A stretch of 64,000 nt of DNA from Mucilaginibacter pallidiroseus (lineage in GTDB: Bacteria > Bacteroidota > Bacteroidia > Sphingobacteriales > Sphingobacteriaceae). The DNA lies in NCBI RefSeq assembly GCF_007846085.1, contig NZ_VOEJ01000003.1, forward strand, positions 248,001 through 312,000, written 5' to 3'. A program made the translations under genes and the position numbers. Positions 1 through 8,952 of the stretch are shown here, piece by piece (positions within the stretch are counted from its first letter, which is position 1; every line of letters starts with the position of its first letter). A model generated the notes under the pieces. The model was not told the origin of the DNA. It saw only the letters and a program-made list of their open reading frames with translations, and searched no databases.

Positions 1-537
1 ATTTATATCTGCTATGGCTTGATTAAGTTGAGCTACCAAATCCTGATAGATCGCAGCTGCGTCGTCATATTTAGGTGTAAGAGACTCTGCACCTTTAATT
101 GCATCGGTGTATGGCACATTTCCGTACTCATCAACAAGCATCTGGTAATCAAATGCTCTCATGATACGGGCAATCGCATTGAAATACACCTGATTTGGAT
201 TACCGGCAGTAGAGGTAAGGATGTACTGGTAATCTCTTAAGTTCCCAAAAACAGATGTCCACAAGCCAGTCTGCTCGTTAGTAGTGTAGTTGTAAGTAAA
301 GATGGTACCCCAACCGCCATAGCCGCCGGCGTTAACCATATAACCTACAGTTTGTGCACCGTAGTTGTGGTAGGTAACAACCGTACGGGCTGTAACTTCC
401 ATAGCGTTTGGTAAAACGTATGTGGGCGTTGATGTTGTAGCCTGGTTTGGATTGTTATTTATATCCAAATACTTCTTGCACGATGATAGGCCAAGCAAGC
501 TGGCACTTAATATTATTGCGCTTATATATTTTTTCAT
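1..537 (-). CDS. SusD/RagB-like outer-membrane lipoprotein, 5' part only
   Basis: Surface lipoprotein that binds nutrients over a SusC-type TonB-dependent channel. The reading frame is open from the ATG at 537 down to base 1 (179 codons); the rest lies outside the window. The N-terminus has a lysine start, a hydrophobic core and a lipobox LGLSSC with the lipidated cysteine at residue 20, followed by KKYLDINNNPN, a typical mature SusD beginning. Later motifs such as GNLRDYQYI and EYGNVPYTDA fit the SusD-like_2 group. It starts 10 bases after the susC-like stop, so the two are co-transcribed. The substrate cannot be read from the sequence because no glycoside hydrolase or other hint is in view. 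Family call is secure; subgroup is likely. Confidence 0.93.
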   Translation of the reverse strand, partial: MKKYISAIILSASLLGLSSCKKYLDINNNPNQATTSTPTYVLPNAMEVTARTVVTYHNYGAQTVGYMVNAGGYGGWGTIFTYNYTTNEQTGLWTSVFGNLRDYQYILTSTAGNPNQVYFNAIARIMRAFDYQMLVDEYGNVPYTDAIKGAESLTPKYDDAAAIYQDLVAQLNQAIADIN

Positions 538-547
538 TGTCGTTTTG

Positions 548-3500
548 TTAGAAAGTTACTGAAACTGAAGCACCGTAGTATCTTGTTGGAGGAGTTTGAC
601 CTAAACCAGTGATACCAATGGCGTTATTATCAGAGTTGTTGAAATCAGGATCTGTATATCTGTTGGTTTTTGGCACCCATAAGAACAGGTTACGACCTTG
701 TAAGCTCACAGTGGCTGTTTTAACAACTTTTAAGTTAGCCAAAAGTGATTTTGGAAGGGTGTAAGCCAAAGATACCTCTCTCCATTTCCAGTAGTTACCA
801 GAGTACAGGTAGTTAGTTGTAATGTTACGGTTAAAGTTACCGCTTGGCCAGAAACCGGCACCACCATCAGCAGTTAACACAGTTGTGTTAGCAACATAAG
901 TGTTAGTTGCAGGATCTAAGTAAGATGAATTAGGGAATACAAAGCGCTCACGACCGTAGAATGTTGAACCCAATGATGAACCAGAGAAATCAAGTGAACC
1001 ACCCAGTTCCTGAGCAAGTTGTGAGTAAGAACCACGGTATTCAAACAATGTTGTGAAACGCAGGCCTTTGTATCTTACTTCTAAATCTAAGCCTAAACGG
1101 TGTTTAGGTTGTGAATAACCAATAACGGTAGTTTGAGAATTTGCAGATGGATAACCAGTAACCGGGTCAACAATAACACGGCCTTGATCGTCACGGTTGT
1201 AATCAGTACCAAGCAAAGCAGGGAAAGGCTGGCCTTCTACTGCATAAGCGTTACCGTTACCTATAAGTAACCTTGGTAAGTTAGCATTGATAGAGTTTAC
1301 AATGTTTTTAAGGTAAGTGTAGTTACCACCAACTGTTACAGAGAAACCATTTGCCGAACGGTACGGCGTAATGTGTAACGCACTTTCAATACCGCTGTTT
1401 GTAACCTCACCTGTGTTGATCAGGTATTGAGTAAAGCCCGTAGCGTTACTGATAGTTGTATTTACAGTTTGGTCTGTTGTGCTTGAGTGGTAATAAGTAA
1501 CACTACCATCAACGCGATTGTTTAATAAAGTGAAATCGGCACCAAACTCGTAAGCTTTTGTAATCTCAGGTCTTAAGTTCGGAGATACAATGCTCGAGCT
1601 TTGTGAGTAACCGCCCAATGAGCCGTAAGGGAAACCAGATGTAGGTGAGAAAATTGGCAACAAAGCGTAAGCACCAAACTGGTTACCGCTTGAAGCCTCT
1701 AAGTTAACGTTACCTACTTTTGAAACGCCAGCACGTAATTTCAATACGTCGATTACTTTGCTGTCTTTAAAGAAGTCAAAAGCGTCAGACGCTACGAAAG
1801 ATACGTCAGCTGCAGGATAGAAGAATGAACGATTTTCTGGAGATAGTTGAGAAACCCAGTCATTACGGCCAGTAAGGTGTAAGAACAAATAGTTTTTGTA
1901 ACCAATTGTTGCATCACCATAAATAGCTTGTTGCCTTGCAAGGAAGTTTGACTCACCTGCGCCAGCTTCACCAATACGGTTACTTACATTGTATAAGCCT
2001 GGTACAAAAATACCGTTTGCGCTCACTCCAATTGTTTTGTAAGTATTCTGGCGAACTGAAGCAGCTAAGATACCTTTGAATGTGAAATCGTTAACTGATT
2101 TGTTCAACCTGATCTGGAACTCAGAGTTTAACTGAACGTTAGATAGTGAACCATCAGACACACCACCTGCGATGTTTGATTTAGACGTGTAAACCGACAA
2201 TGCATATGGAGTGAAAGTAAATTGACCTGTGTAAGATTTGTTAAACTGGCTTCTGTTAGACACACCTAAACGGTAAGTGAAACCTAACCAGCTCAATGGA
2301 TCGTAGTTTAAGTCAAAGTTACCTGTTACGTAGCTGTTACGGTTCCTGTTACGGTTGTTAGCAGCAGTAAAGTACGGGTTAGCATAATAACCATTGTAGT
2401 AACCGTTAGGGTTGGCATAAATGTTATTTGTGTAATCCTTGTAGCTAAGCAATGGGATTTGAGCGGGGGTTTGTAGTAACTGATCGTAGATAGTTGCTGT
2501 AGCAGTACTTGTGTTCAAATCATTTTGAACATAGTTTACAGAATATAAAGCTTTCAGCTTGTTACCAAAGTCACGAGTACCGTTTAAACGGAATGAATAA
2601 CGTTTGTAGTTATCACCAATAGTAGTACCGTTTGTGTTTAAGTACTGACCGCTCAGGAAGAATGTTGATTTATCATCACCAGATGTAAGGGAGATATCTT
2701 CCTGGTTAGTAACACCAGTTTCCCAGAAATCGTATTTATCACGGTTAGCAGCATATTTTACAGTTTGAACTGATCCATCCTGGAACGGCAAACCGATTTG
2801 ACGCATTGAGCCATCAAACGCAGGACCAAATTGCTGGTTTTCGATAGGATCGTAAACCTGGATGTTTGAAGTTGAACCTGAACCGAATTCATTTTGCAAT
2901 TTAGGGTAAAAGCTAACCTGCTCAAAAGTAGTTAGGTGTGAAAATTTGATTTCGGTTACACCTGCTTTACCTTTTTTGGTTGTAATTACCAACGCACCGT
3001 TAGATGCATCCTGACCGTAAAGGGCCGCAGCAGCTGCACCATTCAGTACGTTTACATCTTCGATATCCTCAGGGTTTAAGTTACCTAATACCGCGCTTGG
3101 AGTAATCACGTTGTCCAATACCAAAAGGGCTTGGTTGTTACCTGTTAATGAACGGTTACCACGTAATACCAAACGGTAGTTAGGGTTAACACCGCTACTT
3201 ACAGCGTTAATTTGCAAACCTGCAACTTTACCGGTTAAGCCGGCTGCTACAGTTGGCGCTTTACCTTGGGTTAATTGAGCAGCAGTAACACGGGTTGCCT
3301 GGAAACCCAACTCACGGGTTTTTCTTTGAATACCACCCGCCGCAGTTACCATTACCTCGCCCAATTGCTTGGCATCAGTTGCAAGAGCAACGTTTGCCAC
3401 GTTATTGGCACCTACAGCAACGTTTTGAGAAGCGAAGCCAATGAAGCCAAAGCGAAGAGTTACAGAACCGGCTGGAACTTTTAGGGAATAAGAACCGGCC

Positions 3501-3670
3501 GAGTTAGTCACAGTACCGGTCTGTGATCCAACAACGGTTACAGACACTCCAGGAAGCGGCAAGCCGTCATCCTTTGAAGTAACTGTACCTGTAACCGTAC
3601 GATTTTGTGCATAAACCTGTGTTACGAATAACATCAGGAAACACAAACTTACTAGTAGAAGTTTTTTCAT
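548..3670 (-). CDS. SusC/RagA family TonB-linked outer-membrane protein
   Basis: TonB-dependent transporter that carries an oligomeric nutrient across the outer membrane together with the SusD-like lipoprotein encoded next to it. 1040 residues, the usual length. Signal peptide at residues 1-21 (MKKLLLVSLCFLMLF, cleavage after VYA), carboxypeptidase-regulatory-like domain at about 24-105, plug domain at about 115-235 with the SusC hallmark LYGQDASNGALVITTKKG, then a beta-barrel rich in aromatic and Asn residues that ends in Phe (ASVSVTF), as outer-membrane barrels do. First gene of a susC-susD operon reading out of the window. No sigma/anti-sigma pair or hybrid two-component regulator lies upstream, so its control is not visible here. 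Confidence 0.96.
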   Translation of the reverse strand: MKKLLLVSLCFLMLFVTQVYAQNRTVTGTVTSKDDGLPLPGVSVTVVGSQTGTVTNSAGSYSLKVPAGSVTLRFGFIGFASQNVAVGANNVANVALATDAKQLGEVMVTAAGGIQRKTRELGFQATRVTAAQLTQGKAPTVAAGLTGKVAGLQINAVSSGVNPNYRLVLRGNRSLTGNNQALLVLDNVITPSAVLGNLNPEDIEDVNVLNGAAAAALYGQDASNGALVITTKKGKAGVTEIKFSHLTTFEQVSFYPKLQNEFGSGSTSNIQVYDPIENQQFGPAFDGSMRQIGLPFQDGSVQTVKYAANRDKYDFWETGVTNQEDISLTSGDDKSTFFLSGQYLNTNGTTIGDNYKRYSFRLNGTRDFGNKLKALYSVNYVQNDLNTSTATATIYDQLLQTPAQIPLLSYKDYTNNIYANPNGYYNGYYANPYFTAANNRNRNRNSYVTGNFDLNYDPLSWLGFTYRLGVSNRSQFNKSYTGQFTFTPYALSVYTSKSNIAGGVSDGSLSNVQLNSEFQIRLNKSVNDFTFKGILAASVRQNTYKTIGVSANGIFVPGLYNVSNRIGEAGAGESNFLARQQAIYGDATIGYKNYLFLHLTGRNDWVSQLSPENRSFFYPAADVSFVASDAFDFFKDSKVIDVLKLRAGVSKVGNVNLEASSGNQFGAYALLPIFSPTSGFPYGSLGGYSQSSSIVSPNLRPEITKAYEFGADFTLLNNRVDGSVTYYHSSTTDQTVNTTISNATGFTQYLINTGEVTNSGIESALHITPYRSANGFSVTVGGNYTYLKNIVNSINANLPRLLIGNGNAYAVEGQPFPALLGTDYNRDDQGRVIVDPVTGYPSANSQTTVIGYSQPKHRLGLDLEVRYKGLRFTTLFEYRGSYSQLAQELGGSLDFSGSSLGSTFYGRERFVFPNSSYLDPATNTYVANTTVLTADGGAGFWPSGNFNRNITTNYLYSGNYWKWREVSLAYTLPKSLLANLKVVKTATVSLQGRNLFLWVPKTNRYTDPDFNNSDNNAIGITGLGQTPPTRYYGASVSVTF

Positions 3671-3709
3671 GTTTGTTAATAATAAGATCAGTTAATAGTT
3701 AATTAATCA

Positions 3710-3741
3710 TAAAAGTAGTGTTACGATATCAATAAATCAAA
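3710..3741 (-). promoter_or_regulatory. Putative Bacteroidota promoter of susC-like gene
   Basis: On the minus strand TTTG (3741-3738) is followed after 20 bases by TACTTTTA (3717-3710), one mismatch from the TAnnTTTG -7 consensus. It predicts a leader of roughly 35 bases before the start at 3670. Confidence 0.45.
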
Positions 3742-3814
3742 TAATTTCAAAAAAAAACAGGCCTTTTGTTAAAAATCGTTAAAACTTGTTAACACACTAA
3801 AAATATTTAGTACT

Positions 3815-3832
3815 ATGTATTGCATAATACAT
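3815..3832. promoter_or_regulatory. PadR-type operator palindrome over padR promoter
   Basis: ATGTATTGCATAATACAT: perfect 7-base inverted repeat ATGTATT/AATACAT around GCAT. It contains ATGT and ACAT separated by 10 bases, the layout recognised by PadR-family dimers, and it covers the -33 region of the padR promoter. Autorepression is inferred. Confidence 0.6.
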
Positions 3833-3851
3833 TCCTAAACATATATCTTTG
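3819..3851 (+). promoter_or_regulatory. padR promoter (ATTG-N21-TATCTTTG)
   Basis: Exact TAnnTTTG -7 box at 3844-3851, with ATTG at 3819-3822. The box ends only 4 bases before the ATG at 3856, so the transcript should have almost no leader. Confidence 0.65.
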
Positions 3852-3855
3852 CATT

Positions 3856-4191
3856 ATGATTGTTGAAAACACCCAAACCCAAATGAGGAAAGGCATACTG
3901 GAGTATTGCATCCTTTCCATAATAGCAAAGGGCGAGATATATGCTTCGGATATTATTGCCGAGTTGAAGCAAGCCCGCCTGCTTGTTGTTGAGGGTACGC
4001 TATACCCTTTACTAACTCGATTAAAAAACAATGGCCTGCTGGCCTACAACTGGGTAGAATCTACCTCGGGCCCGCCACGAAAATACTATGTCCTTTCCGA
4101 CGAAGGCCGTAAAGTACTTGAGCAACTTGATGTTACCTGGCAGGAGCTGGCATTTGCGGTACAAACATCAATAGGCGACAGAAAAAACTAA
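3856..4191 (+). CDS. PadR family transcriptional regulator
   Basis: Winged-helix repressor of 111 residues, likely a dimer controlling its own operon. The core MRKGILEYCILSII ... EIYASDIIAEL ... VEGTLYPLLTRLKNNGLL ... GPPRKYYVLSDEGR is the PadR domain: helix-turn-helix, then the wing with the RKYY-L-T/S-x-x-G signature. I chose the ATG at 3856 over one at 3820 because the -7 box at 3844-3851 would place transcription initiation after the earlier ATG. It is followed after 27 bases by a PspC-domain gene, a common pairing in Bacteroidota, where the PadR protein is thought to repress the pair. An ATGT-N10-ACAT palindrome lies over its promoter. The inducer is unknown. Confidence 0.93.
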   Translation: MIVENTQTQMRKGILEYCILSIIAKGEIYASDIIAELKQARLLVVEGTLYPLLTRLKNNGLLAYNWVESTSGPPRKYYVLSDEGRKVLEQLDVTWQELAFAVQTSIGDRKN

Positions 4192-4218
4192 ACCTCTCAA
4201 ATTAAGATCAACCATATC

Positions 4219-5883
4219 ATGAATAAAACTATCATTATAAATATAAACGGCATTGTTTTCCATATAGAGGAAAATGCATACGAGATATTAAAAGGCTACA
4301 TGAGTGAAGTGCAACGCCACTTCATGAACTCGGCCGACAGCCTTGAAATAACTACCGACATCGAAAACCGGATTGCCGAAATGTTTAACGAGATATTGTT
4401 AAAAGAAGGTAAGCAGGTAATTATTGAGCAGGATGTTAAGAACGTTGTAGAGCAAATGGGCTCTGTGAAAGATTTTGAAGCAGCCGAAAATGACGAAGCC
4501 CCTGGCGCACAATCGGCATTTCAAGCATATAATACGGGCGCTCGCCGCTTGTTTCGTGATCCGGATGATCACCTTGTAGCAGGTGTATGTTCAGGCATTG
4601 CCAACTATTTTGATTTTAATTCGGTTTGGGTGCGTTTACTTTTCGTTTTTCTGATTCCTTTTGGCGGCTTTGGGTTCTTGGTATACGTTATACTTTGGAT
4701 TGTGGTGCCAAAAGCCATAACCCGGGCCGACCGTATGGCGATGAAAGGTCAAAAGCTTGACCTGCAAGGCTTCAAAATAAATTTTGAAGAGGAAATGAGC
4801 ACCATGCGCAACAACCTATCAAACCTAAGCACAGAAGCGCGCCCATTTATTTATAAAACCCGTGATTTTGCCGGCGACTTTTTCGGCCATTTCGGTACAT
4901 TTTTAGGAGGCACGGGTAAATTAATCGGAAAGCTTATAGCCATCTGCATTTTAGTGGCTTGTTTAGGTAGTATTATTGCCTTAGTTGCCGGGGTAGTTTT
5001 GGCATTGGTTTATAATGAAAACATGGGCATTTATCACCTGTTCCCTTTTAATATAACCAGTAACGAGGTCAATAAGATATTCTTCGTATCGGCTATACTC
5101 CTGGCTATAATTCCGCTCCTGGCTATCATATTGTTAATATTAAGATGGGTATTCAACACGCGCTCGGTATCTCGCACCATAGGTTCAACATTATTATTAA
5201 CCTGGGTTGCTGCCTTATGCGTAGTTATTTACTACTCGGCTAAAATATCATCCGAATTTAGAACAAAGGCCGGCTTTAGCCAAACAATAAATATCCAACC
5301 GGCAGCCGATAGCACCTATTACTTAAGATTAAATGATATAAAATTCCTGACCGGAGAAGACAGCACGCGTTTAAAAATACGCGAGCGATTTAACGGGCGC
5401 ATAATCTTGGACGATGACGACGATAACAACATGGACATGCCCGATAAAAATATTGATATCTATATAGAGAAAAGCGACGTTGCGCAGCCTGTGTTGGTGG
5501 AATCTTTCAGTGCGCGGGGCCGTAATTATGAGGATGCATTGTTCAATGCCCGCGGCACTAGCTACCAGTTTAAGCAGGAAGGCAATATTCTTAAGTTTAA
5601 CCGCCGTCTTGAAAAACAGGACGACAGATACTGGAGATCACAAAGCCTCAAGCTCACATTAAAAATACCGCTTAACTATAAAGTAGTTATTGATGGTGGA
5701 GTGGATCGTTTTGTGCGCGATGTTGATGTTTGGCAATGCAAGGATGTAAACAAAAAAGATGATGCATCGCAGGTGAAATTTATAATGACAGACAATGGAT
5801 TGCAGTGTAAAGTGGATACCCTTGTACTTCCATTAGTTGAGCCAAAGCCAGATACTACCGCGCTGACGACTGAAGAAAACTAA
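4219..5883 (+). CDS. PspC domain-containing membrane protein
   Basis: Inner-membrane protein of 554 residues, probably a membrane-stress component related to phage-shock protein C. Residues 1-95 form a soluble helical part (EITTDIENRIAEMF); residues about 108-168 are the PspC domain (RRLFRDPDDHLVAGVCSGIANYF, then a membrane helix ending in LWIVVPKA). Three further hydrophobic segments lie at about 237-265, 280-308 and 318-340, and a polar C-terminal part of about 200 residues follows, with an acidic DDDDDNN patch, probably extracytoplasmic. It sits 27 bases behind the padR gene and is the likely target of that repressor. Role in envelope stress is inferred from the domain; no other psp gene is in view. 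Confidence 0.9.
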   Translation: MNKTIIININGIVFHIEENAYEILKGYMSEVQRHFMNSADSLEITTDIENRIAEMFNEILLKEGKQVIIEQDVKNVVEQMGSVKDFEAAENDEAPGAQSAFQAYNTGARRLFRDPDDHLVAGVCSGIANYFDFNSVWVRLLFVFLIPFGGFGFLVYVILWIVVPKAITRADRMAMKGQKLDLQGFKINFEEEMSTMRNNLSNLSTEARPFIYKTRDFAGDFFGHFGTFLGGTGKLIGKLIAICILVACLGSIIALVAGVVLALVYNENMGIYHLFPFNITSNEVNKIFFVSAILLAIIPLLAIILLILRWVFNTRSVSRTIGSTLLLTWVAALCVVIYYSAKISSEFRTKAGFSQTINIQPAADSTYYLRLNDIKFLTGEDSTRLKIRERFNGRIILDDDDDNNMDMPDKNIDIYIEKSDVAQPVLVESFSARGRNYEDALFNARGTSYQFKQEGNILKFNRRLEKQDDRYWRSQSLKLTLKIPLNYKVVIDGGVDRFVRDVDVWQCKDVNKKDDASQVKFIMTDNGLQCKVDTLVLPLVEPKPDTTALTTEEN

Positions 5884-5895
5884 ACACATGCTTAA

Positions 5896-5925
5896 GTGCA
5901 GGTCTGTTGCAAGGCAGGCCTGCAC
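5896..5925 (+). terminator. Hairpin after PspC gene, terminator-like
   Basis: 11-base-pair stem GTGCAGGTCTG / CAGGCCTGCAC (one G-U pair) with an 8-base loop, 12 bases after the stop codon. No T-run follows, so termination strength is uncertain. Confidence 0.5.
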
Positions 5926-6260
5926 CATTTCAAGCACTATCATATCACCAGGCAAAACCTTTACCGATATATATTTTGCCTCACCGCCGTTTTACCCACG
6001 TTTACCGAATAAACAGGCCATATTGTGTTTGTATTGTAACCTTTAGGTGCATTTCGTCATCTTATATACAAACACATTAACAATAATAACCGGGCAAAGC
6101 CGGGACTAATAAAACGACGCTCATGATTACACCAGCCCCCAATTCTACAAACAGCTAACGGAGGGTAATTCTCTCCCGGCTATCTAAATCCAATTTCTTA
6201 GCGGCTTTAAAAAACGAGGCATACGCTTCGGTAGCTTTTTATTGCCTAAACTTTAGCAAC
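5926..6260. other. Intergenic region before receptor gene
   Basis: About 335 bases without a convincing gene. It must hold the promoter of the gene at 6261; TAACCTTTAGG near 6040 and TAAACTTTAGC just before the start resemble -7 boxes but neither matches TAnnTTTG exactly. Nothing else recognised. Confidence 0.4.
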
Positions 6261-8705
6261 ATGAAAACACTAATACAAACATTCTGCATAACCACCCTAA
6301 GCTTATTCGGCAGCTTACTTTCAGTGGCACAATCGCCAGGCAAATCAGCTGTTAGCGGCAGCCTACAAAACGAAACAGGCAAACCTATGGACTATGCAAC
6401 CGTAACGCTATTACGCGCAAAAGATTCATCGGTAGTGAAAGGCACCCTGACAAATGATGCAGGTAAATACATTTTTGATAACATAATCTATGGTCGGTAC
6501 ATTGTTAAGGCAACTAACCTTGGCTACCAAAAAGCCGCAAGTGCCGAGTTTGATGTTAACGCATCAACCGTAACGGCTCCAGTAATAAAAATGCAGCCTG
6601 CCAGCAAAACGCTGCAAACAGTGACGATTACTGCCTCACGCCCCCTTATTGAGCGCAAGCTTGACCGTACTGTAATGAATGTAGAGAATAGCGTTTTAGC
6701 TGCCGGCAACTCTGCACTTGAAATATTGGAACGCGCCCCTGGTGTAACCATCGATAAAGACGACAACATCAGCCTCAAAGGCAAGCAAGGCGTTACTGTG
6801 ATGATAAACGATAAGCTAACCTACATGAGTGCTGCACAATTAGCCACCATGTTACGCAGTACCGATGGCTCAACCATTCAGTCTATCGAGATCATTACCA
6901 ACCCATCTGCCAAATATGATGCATCTGGAAACTCGGGCATCATCAATATTAAACTTAAAAAGAACAAACAAGTAGGTACTAATGGCAGCCTTACAGCTGG
7001 CGCGGCTTACGGAAAAAACTTCCGTGATAATACAACCCTTAACATTAACCATAAACAAGGTGACCTGAACCTTTTTGGAACTTTTAGCCGTGGTGATATT
7101 AACCGCGATAATGTGATAGACATTGACAGATCTGTTGATAGCGCTGCTAAACGCACCTATTTCCGCCAGAATACACGCATGCACAACAGCGTTCATTACA
7201 ACAACTATCGTTTTGGCGCCGATTACGCAACCTCGAAAAACAACACGTTAGGTTTTGTATTAAGTGGCGATTATACCAACGAGTATAACGATAATAAAAG
7301 CATTACTTACCTGGGCCTTACCCCGGCAGCGAACGACTCGTACCAGAACACGCTGACTGATATGAAACAAACCTATCGTAATTTTGCAGCTAACTTAAAT
7401 GATAAATGGGTTATTGACACCCTTGGGCAGGAGTTAAGCTTTGATATCGACTATTCGAAATTCAATAATAACTCATTTGCGAACTATGATACTTATTTCT
7501 TCAGGCCGGATGGTTCTACAATGATGCAGCCCTTGTTTTTGCGCAACCAAACACCAGCACAAATAACCATCAATACCCAAAAATTTGATTATACCCTACC
7601 ACTAAATAAAACCATCAAGCTGGAAGCCGGTGCTAAGTTCAGCTTTGTAAAAACCGACAATAACCTGCAGGCGCAAATAAACAACGGCGCAGGTTTTGTA
7701 AATGATAGTACACGCACCAATCGCTTTATATATGATGAAAACGTTTACGCGGGATATTTAAACCTGAGCAAAACATATGCAAAAACATCTATACAGGCTG
7801 GTTTAAGGGCAGAGGGAACACGATCTACCGGTAACTTAATTACCGAAAACCAAATGGTAAAACGCAGCTATTTAAACTTGTTCCCAAGTATATTTATTAA
7901 CCACACACTTAGCGATAAACATGAAATTGGCGTTAGCTATAGCCGCAGAATTGACAGGCCACGTTACGATAACTTAAACCCGTTTCGTTATTACCTGGAT
8001 CAATACACTTATGAGCAGGGAAATCCGTTCCTGAAACCGCAATACACAAATGCATTTGAAATTAACTATACTTATAATAAAACTATAAACGTATCATTAG
8101 GATATAGCCGCACAACAGATGTTACTGCCGAAGTATTACTGACAGATACACTATCAAAAGCTACGTATCAAACCGTAGTGAACCTGCAAACGCAAAACTC
8201 ATACACCATCAACATCAATTCGCCGTATACTATTGCCAAATGGTGGACAGGTAACATCAACGTGAACGGGTTTTACCAAGGCTTTAAAGCCGATTCACTT
8301 TTGGGTGGAACGCTTAATAACGGGCAGGCAGCATTTAACGTTCGTGCTACGCAAACCTTCCTGTTCCTGAAAGGCTTTAAGGCCGAGGTATCCGGTAACT
8401 ATCAGTCGCCGCTTACTTACAGCATTTTCAAAATTCATTCACAATACTCAGTTGATGCCGGTGTAAGCCGTTCTTTCATGGATAAAAAGTTTAATGTGAA
8501 GTTTGCCGTTACCGATGTGTTTAATACCCGCCGCAACAACTTGGGCACTAACTTCAGAAGCGTACAATTGAACATCAGGCAGAAAAACGAAACCCAACTG
8601 GCTCGTTTAACGTTTACTTATAACTTTGGTAACACCAAGATAAAAATGCGCCAGCACCGTACCGGCGCCGAAGATGAAAAAGGAAGGGTTAAGGGCGGAA
8701 ACTAA
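6261..8705 (+). CDS. Outer-membrane beta-barrel receptor with carboxypeptidase-regulatory domain
   Basis: 814-residue outer-membrane protein, TonB-receptor-like. Signal peptide at 1-23 (cleavage near SVAQ), a carboxypeptidase-regulatory-like domain at about 30-115 (SGSLQNETGKPMDYATVTLL ... NLGYQK), a plug-like part at about 120-235 (LEILERAPGVTIDKDDNISLKG, IEIITNPSAKYDASGNSGIINI) and a barrel of about 570 residues of the outer-membrane beta-barrel type 3 kind. The C-terminus is a basic tail after the last strand (LARLTFTYNF) rather than a terminal Phe. It stands alone, without a SusD partner, so the substrate is unknown. Such proteins occur in many copies per genome in this phylum. The stop is followed within a few bases by a C-rich repeat. 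Confidence 0.9.
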   Translation: MKTLIQTFCITTLSLFGSLLSVAQSPGKSAVSGSLQNETGKPMDYATVTLLRAKDSSVVKGTLTNDAGKYIFDNIIYGRYIVKATNLGYQKAASAEFDVNASTVTAPVIKMQPASKTLQTVTITASRPLIERKLDRTVMNVENSVLAAGNSALEILERAPGVTIDKDDNISLKGKQGVTVMINDKLTYMSAAQLATMLRSTDGSTIQSIEIITNPSAKYDASGNSGIINIKLKKNKQVGTNGSLTAGAAYGKNFRDNTTLNINHKQGDLNLFGTFSRGDINRDNVIDIDRSVDSAAKRTYFRQNTRMHNSVHYNNYRFGADYATSKNNTLGFVLSGDYTNEYNDNKSITYLGLTPAANDSYQNTLTDMKQTYRNFAANLNDKWVIDTLGQELSFDIDYSKFNNNSFANYDTYFFRPDGSTMMQPLFLRNQTPAQITINTQKFDYTLPLNKTIKLEAGAKFSFVKTDNNLQAQINNGAGFVNDSTRTNRFIYDENVYAGYLNLSKTYAKTSIQAGLRAEGTRSTGNLITENQMVKRSYLNLFPSIFINHTLSDKHEIGVSYSRRIDRPRYDNLNPFRYYLDQYTYEQGNPFLKPQYTNAFEINYTYNKTINVSLGYSRTTDVTAEVLLTDTLSKATYQTVVNLQTQNSYTININSPYTIAKWWTGNINVNGFYQGFKADSLLGGTLNNGQAAFNVRATQTFLFLKGFKAEVSGNYQSPLTYSIFKIHSQYSVDAGVSRSFMDKKFNVKFAVTDVFNTRRNNLGTNFRSVQLNIRQKNETQLARLTFTYNFGNTKIKMRQHRTGAEDEKGRVKGGN

Positions 8706-8710
8706 GCGTC

Positions 8711-8735
8711 AAGCCCCCCCGGCCCCCTGAAGGGG
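8711..8735 (+). repeat. C-rich inverted repeat, left copy
   Basis: AAGC7GGC5 followed by TGAAGGGG, starting 5 bases after the receptor stop codon. An inverted near-identical copy lies at 8928-8952 beside the stop codon of the convergent gene. Probably an interspersed palindromic element. Confidence 0.7.
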
Positions 8736-8748
8736 AAGTTAAATAACA

Positions 8749-8782
8749 AGAAGGCCTGTATGATTAATCATACAGGCCTTCT
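8749..8782. terminator. Bidirectional terminator, perfect 34-base palindrome
   Basis: Perfect palindrome (AGAAGGCCTGTATGATT and its complement) between two convergent genes. It would fold into a stem of up to 17 pairs in either transcript and should stop transcription from both sides. Confidence 0.7.
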
Positions 8783-8797
8783 ATATAAAAGACTTTT

Positions 8798-8878
8798 TGT
8801 CATTCTGAGCGACAGCGAAGAATCTATGGCGAACTGTGCAAGTCGGCGATAAGATATTTCACTCCATTCGGCATGATA
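8798..8878. repeat. Dispersed hairpin repeat, copy 1
   Basis: Left arm 8798-8825 (TGTCATTCTGAGC, then AGCGAAGAATCT); right arm 8851-8878 is an imperfect inverted copy (TCATGCCGAATGGAGTGAA on the minus strand). The same element occurs at 36483-36549. No coding capacity. Confidence 0.7.
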
Positions 8879-8927
8879 AGAGGTTATGCCATTTAGCTTT
8901 CGCAAGCACATTTGCCTGTCTCCTAAT

Positions 8928-8952
8928 CCCCCTTCCGGGGGCCGGGGGGCTT
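8928..8952 (-). repeat. C-rich inverted repeat, right copy
   Basis: Inverted copy of the element at 8711-8735, with one fewer C and two substitutions. On the minus strand it begins at the stop codon of the M14 peptidase gene. Confidence 0.7.

Noticed and set aside
3820..3855. Upstream ATG of the padR gene
   Set aside because: The -7 box lies downstream of it and an operator covers it; ATG 3856 fits the family start.
5926..6260. Searched for a small gene before the receptor
   Set aside because: Frames present are under 20 codons or lack a start; nothing supportable.
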